A stretch of 64,000 nucleotides of DNA from Myxocyprinus asiaticus (taxonomy: Eukaryota > Chordata > Actinopteri > Cypriniformes > Catostomidae). The translations under genes and the position numbers were made by a program. This document shows, piece by piece, positions 59,700 to 64,000 of the stretch. Each line of letters opens with the position of its first letter. Position 1 is the stretch's first letter. Under the pieces are notes generated by a model. The model worked only from the letters and a program-made list of their open reading frames with translations, was not told where the DNA came from and did not search any database. The DNA lies in NCBI RefSeq assembly GCF_019703515.2, contig NC_059365.1:40810001-40874000 (forward strand), given 5' to 3'.

Positions 59700-60387
59700 A
59701 ACGCAACAGCCCTGGCAAAAAAACAGAGGCGGGTTCTTTAAGAGAGGGGTGCGGGTGAGATCAATGCATTGTCTCCAGAAGTGCACGCAAGCCAATGGAA
59801 AAGCGCGTGACAGAATTTGGGCAGAGGGGGTTTGTCTCACCTGCTTGAAATCACTTCAAGAGGCGCATGAGCAGGACATTTTCAGCTTGCGACAATTAAT
59901 ATGCACGTATCGAACAGTTAACACTTCACTTTAGATAACAGTGATGCTCTCGAGTCTGGGCCGTGCGCCTTTTTGAGAAATAGCAGCACGCCAGAAAAGC
60001 GTCAGTTTTCTTCACCACAACTTGGCAGCTGATCACTCCAAGAAGGATTTAACAGTGAGCGCGCGCGAAGCGCATTCTTTTTTTTTTTTTTTTTTTTTTT
60101 TTACAGCCGACTTGATTTTTTTAGGAATCATCATGAAACTGAAAAAGAGCCAGACGCAATGCGAGTAAGTGTGGGATAATGTTGATTGAATCGCCTTCTG
60201 CAGTCCTGATGGAATCACTGTGATTTCTGATATCGCTATTAACTGCATGGGTTCTGAAAGCTTGGAGGAAGAATACTTGTTTAAAAATACGATTTTATTC
60301 GTTGGGGGATACGCAATCTTGCGTTGAAGTTTTAGGAATAAAACACTGCAACCTCCGAGGCTGTGCGTAACACACAGAACGGCGACA
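59700..60387 (+). promoter_or_regulatory. Upstream and 5' untranslated region of the TLX gene
   Basis: This is the sequence directly before the start codon. No clear TATA box was found. A 25-T run at 60078-60102 followed by TTACAG resembles a splice acceptor, and GC-rich GAGCGCGCGCGAAGCGC lies just before it at 60057-60073. The start context is GGCGACAATGG (purine at -3, G at +4), favourable for translation. Confidence 0.4.
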
Positions 60388-60865
60388 ATGGAACACACTG
60401 GAATCGAAGAGGTGAACCAGACCCACCAGCAGCACGAACCCATCAGTTTTGGAATAGATCAGATTCTGAATGGCTCGGACCAGCCGAGCAGCTGCATGTT
60501 ACCGTGCCGAACCGGTGACTCGGACTACTCGCTCGCACCTAACGTCTACAACGGCTACAACAGCGTGTACAATCCGGCCTGCTCGATGGCGGCGGGTCTG
60601 GCGGGTTCCTACAACGTCAACATGAACATGAATGTGAGCATGAACATGAACGTTAACGTGAACTCAGGGAATGCGGGCGGTGTCATCCGAGTCCCGGCAC
60701 ACAGACCCATGCCACCCGCTCCTCACCCGTCTAACCCTGCCCATCCACCGGGCATCGCGGCGGGGATACCCACCGTGCCCACAGTGCACAGCATGGGCAG
60801 TCCCGCCAGCTTCACGTTCCCCTGGATGGAGAGCAGCAGAAGATTTGCGAAGGATCGGTTGACCG
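60388..60865 (+). CDS. tlx2: TLX homeobox transcription factor, exon 1 (probably tlx2)
   Basis: This exon encodes 159 residues plus one base of the next codon and ends at a GTAAG donor (60866-60870). It carries an eh1-type Groucho/TLE co-repressor motif in HEPISFGIDQIL (residues 16-27), the family block GGVIRVPAHRP (97-107), the PBX-type FPWM motif (144-147), and RRFAKDRLT at the exon end. TLX proteins are nuclear homeodomain regulators of neuronal, spleen and neural-crest development. The homeodomain is encoded by later exons and is not in the window. RRFAKDRL is TLX2-like, whereas SYNVNM (74-79) recalls TLX1, so the family is certain and the paralogue less so. A Met/Asn/Val tract (75-92) is unusual. 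Reading on past the donor adds 62 unrelated codons from the intron. Confidence 0.9.
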
Positions 60866-61387
60866 GTAAGACTTTATTATTATTTATAGACTTTATTATT
60901 TACAGTATTGTTTTTGTATTGTCTGCCTTAGATTCCTGCTTGTGTCAGAAAAAAAGTATAATGACACTGACCAACGTCGAGGAGGATGGACACTTGTTTT
61001 GTTTTTGTTTTTTGTTTTGTTTTTTCTGCAAATTCAGTGCATGTGTTCAATAAACCTCTATTATCCTACATAATTAAGTAGAGCATTGTATAAAACCTCG
61101 ATGAAACATTCAATTACAGTAAAAATCAATAAAAGACTTGCACAAGTTGTACAATCAGCAGCAGTATAGTTTATAATAACAGCAATGTTCATGCAGTATG
61201 ACATAATAAAAGCACATAACAACAATAAAAACAATAACAACAGAAAATAAATAAATAAACGTAATTAGTAATAAAAAGGTAATGTATAAAAAATAAACAT
61301 TTTAAACATTTAAAAAAATTAGGGGCAAAAAATAAATAATACAAAACAAGAGTCTCAAGATTCCATTAATAAAGAGACAAAATTATT

Positions 61388-61418
<31 letters not shown>

Positions 61419-64000
61419 TTATTATTATTATTGATAAAGGAGCTATGAGTATTTTTAATATAATTTATGTCATGAAATACGACACACTAATAATTTCATA
61501 ACAGAAATTCAATTTACGCTTCCCATTTCCACTGAAATATTTTCTTGGACAATACACCGTTCATATTAAAGAAATAGTAATTTAATTTTTTATATCACAT
61601 TTATATCACATTTATATCACATTTGTGCTAAGCAATTATATATATATATATATAAGCATTGCGCTTAGATTAATATCGGAAATCCTTTTAAAAAAAAAGT
61701 GACATTACACTCACAATAATTTCTTTTTATCAGAGTCGGGCGTACAGCTGTAGCACCAACATCATTTCAACCTATATTATGTTTGTTGTTTTGCTAATAA
61801 CAACACAGTGCCTTTCAAAATCTCAGTTTCTTCTAATCATCTGCATCTGTATGTTTTAATATTCTGTCTCTCTTGACCTTTAGGACAAATGAATCTTACA
61901 GGGGTTGCAGAGATCTAAATGTTGCCAGCATGTCAGCCTGTAGTGATGCGTGATGGCATGTTGACAAATCGTTTTAATCTACGCAAAGAGCCAATAGATA
62001 TCCAACAGAGCCCGATTTGGGATAACATTTCCAAGTGGGACGATAATAGCGCGTGTTTCTGAAGGATAAGCTGGCCTTTGCACGCGTACAGAAAGGTCAC
62101 TACAGATAATTATCTAGGAAATATTATGAATATGTTATTCTTTAATTAACAGAGATCACTTTGTTTCTTTTTATGCGTCTTAACATCTCAGATCATGGAA
62201 AATCAGTGGCGTTTACGTCTAGTCTGTACAGCCGTAGCATCCTTCCCTGTTTTCCATTTGGTCAGTTCACGTCTTCAAATGACGTCACTCATATAGTGAG
62301 ATGAAAATGAAGAAGAATATGGATTTGTGTGCATTAAATATTCAGAATTTCACTCTATTCTTATTAATTATTTAAATGAGAGAATGATATGTCAACTGCA
62401 GAAGCTCTTTTGTAAATATGCTTATCAATTTTACTCATAGTCACTTTGGGCCACTCGTTTATTATATTTGATCTCTTCGGGGCCTATTTCCTTTTTTTCT
62501 TTTTTTTTTTTTTTTTTTTAATTAAGTTAAATTCAATACATTTTTTTTTATATAAAAGCACATAATTATAATAATATAATAATAATAGTTAAAGTAGTAT
62601 TATACTTATAAAATACTTTTTTTATATGCTTGCTTTACTCAAAAACATATTTCCTAACAGATTAAATAGATTAATCTTCAATTTAAATCAATAAAACTTG
62701 AATATGTATATTAGTTTTATAAATTTCATTTAGTTAAACTTACAAACTAAAATAGGCTAAAATATCAAATAAATAAATAAATAAATAAATAAAAATAAAA
62801 AAAATCTGGGAGCGTCAATTCATTTAGTGCCTTTCTGTTATGGCCACTGATTTAAGAAGTATTGCGCAGAAACAGTTTGAACTAGGTTTCTGTTTTTTCA
62901 TCTATTTTCTCCTTCAGCTTGAATTGCATGTCTGCATTTCACCACCACATGTGTCACGGTGCGTATAGGTGCACGAACAGGCCTGAGACTCGATATGCAC
63001 TGCAGGCCGGACATATCATTCCGGATTGGGAGGCGATGAAAGGATATACCGCATGTTTTTTTTTTATTTATTTTTTTTTTTGTTGTTGTTTTTTATTTTT
63101 TTATTTTTTTTTTTGTTAATTGACTCCTTGGCAGTTTGCAAGTTTATAAAAGTCCAGAAACGCATGCACAAGTCAGTAAACACAGGTGGTTTGCCTTTTC
63201 CGTTTCAAATGATCTTTACGCGCGTCTTTGCTCTCCCCGTTAACAACACTGGTGACAACTGCTCCGTGTCAGGAGCTATATAGGCTATATGTCTGTATAT
63301 AAAATATTACTGATAATTGTTACCTTAATAATACCATCTACGCAGTAACAAGAGCATGGTTGTATTCCTTTGCCTTATGTCTGGAATGGCACAGCCGCTT
63401 GCACTAATTCATATAACAGTATATTCATCAGTGGGAACAGATTTATTTTACACAACAGTAGCCTATTACTGGTGACGGTGGGGGGCTATTGGACCCAACT
63501 GCATCACAACAAAGGGCAGGTGATAGTCGTAAATTGATATCACTGGCCTTGGAGAAATTGGAAAATGAAATTGCGTGTGTATGGTGCTCTATCAGAAATG
63601 ACAATAATGATCTTTCCCACCCATAAATACAAATGATTATGAAACTGAGACGAGGCCGCGTAGCCATGGTGACAGTGTCTAAAGGGAAAGACGATCTTCA
63701 CTTGCGGATCTTGAGCGGACGGTTTATGGCTTTTCATGACAATTATTTTATTTTATTCGATATTTCAATTCCCAGCATGAATGGAAATTTAAAGGCGCAT
63801 TCTGTTTTGCCCCACCGCACGTAAATAGCGACAAATGCCCATGTTAGATTTCAATATCTCACTTTGAATCCATTACATGTATATTTATTAGATTGCTACA
63901 AAGGTAATATTCGCAATGGGAAAGGCAGGAGCTGTCGCATGAAGGTGATATCACGTATAACTGATTTTATTACTGTCCGCATATTCTCTAAGGCAAGCTC
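60866..64000 (+). other. First intron of the TLX gene (partial)
   Basis: It starts GTAAGACTTT. No homeobox exon was found before the window end. Simple repeats: (ATT)n at 61384-61431, T-rich runs at 62484-62519 and 63056-63115, AAAT units at 62770-62792. The segment 63620-63870 is repeat-poor. Confidence 0.75.
63660..63673 (+). promoter_or_regulatory. RFX X-box-like palindrome in intron 1
   Basis: GTAGCCATGGTGAC fits the RFX-type X-box (GTNRCC, 2-base spacer, RGYAAC) with one mismatch and is a near-palindrome. It lies in a repeat-poor block with homeodomain-like AATGATTATGAAA at 63630. Binding is inferred from the motif only. Confidence 0.4.

Noticed and set aside
59503..59718. ORFs of Tyr/Ile/His repeats
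   Set aside because: Translation of a TA/TATG microsatellite.
60033..60443. Minus-strand 136-codon ORF over the TLX start
   Set aside because: It is antisense to the 5' region and exon, contains a Lys run from the T tract, and has no domain.
60866..61053. Continuation of the TLX reading frame past the exon to give a 221-residue protein
   Set aside because: A GTAAG donor lies exactly where TLX genes have their first intron, and the added residues are low-complexity intron translation (poly-Phe/Cys).
1..64000. CRISPR arrays, bacterial operons, phage or plasmid genes
   Set aside because: The direct repeats seen are microsatellites, LTRs or transposon ends; gene structure and repeats are those of a fish nuclear genome.

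Overview
The window is vertebrate, almost certainly teleost and probably cypriniform, nuclear DNA. Evidence: AT-rich sequence with long di-, tri- and tetranucleotide runs, fish-type tRNA-derived SINEs, Tc1/mariner, hAT-like, piggyBac-like and L2/CR1-type elements, spliced gene structure, and one exon of a TLX-family homeobox gene whose N-terminus looks fish-like. There is no bacterial content, operon or CRISPR array.

Only one host gene is supported: exon 1 of a TLX (T-cell leukaemia homeobox) gene, most likely tlx2, at 60388-60865 on the + strand. It ends at a GTAAG donor, and the homeobox exons lie beyond the right edge. The roughly 60 kb upstream is a gene-poor, repeat-rich stretch. Non-repetitive blocks near the gene (about 51.3-51.8, 53.2-53.5, 54.6-54.9, 56.9-57.4 kb, and 63.6-63.9 kb in the intron) are candidate regulatory DNA, by inference only.

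Left part (0-9 kb): two diverged inverted arms (483-840 and about 5060-5630) enclose a TTAA-flanked transposon carrying a hidden spliced exon (858-1974) and a complete gag-only LTR retrotransposon (2310-4715). A tRNA-derived SINE, an LTR fragment and a long inverted-repeat element follow. Middle (10-35 kb): hAT-like elements, several TTAA-flanked MITEs, a tRNA-Gly-like retrosequence, a 1.7 kb TIR element, a decayed 3.3 kb L2/CR1-type LINE, and a three-level nest (piggyBac-like inside hAT-like inside MITE) at 31.67-34.25 kb.

Right part (35-60 kb): a nearly intact Tc1-like element with one in-frame stop, a short non-autonomous LTR element, a SINE, a TIR element interrupted by LTR sequence of the opposite strand with a recognisable primer binding site, a palindromic MITE, a second LINE remnant, a Tc1-like MITE, and an inverted-duplication complex at 53.6-56.3 kb. 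The tlx2 first exon and the start of its first intron complete the window.

All repeat classifications come from terminal repeats, target-site patterns, motifs and translation done by eye. Family names need a library search.
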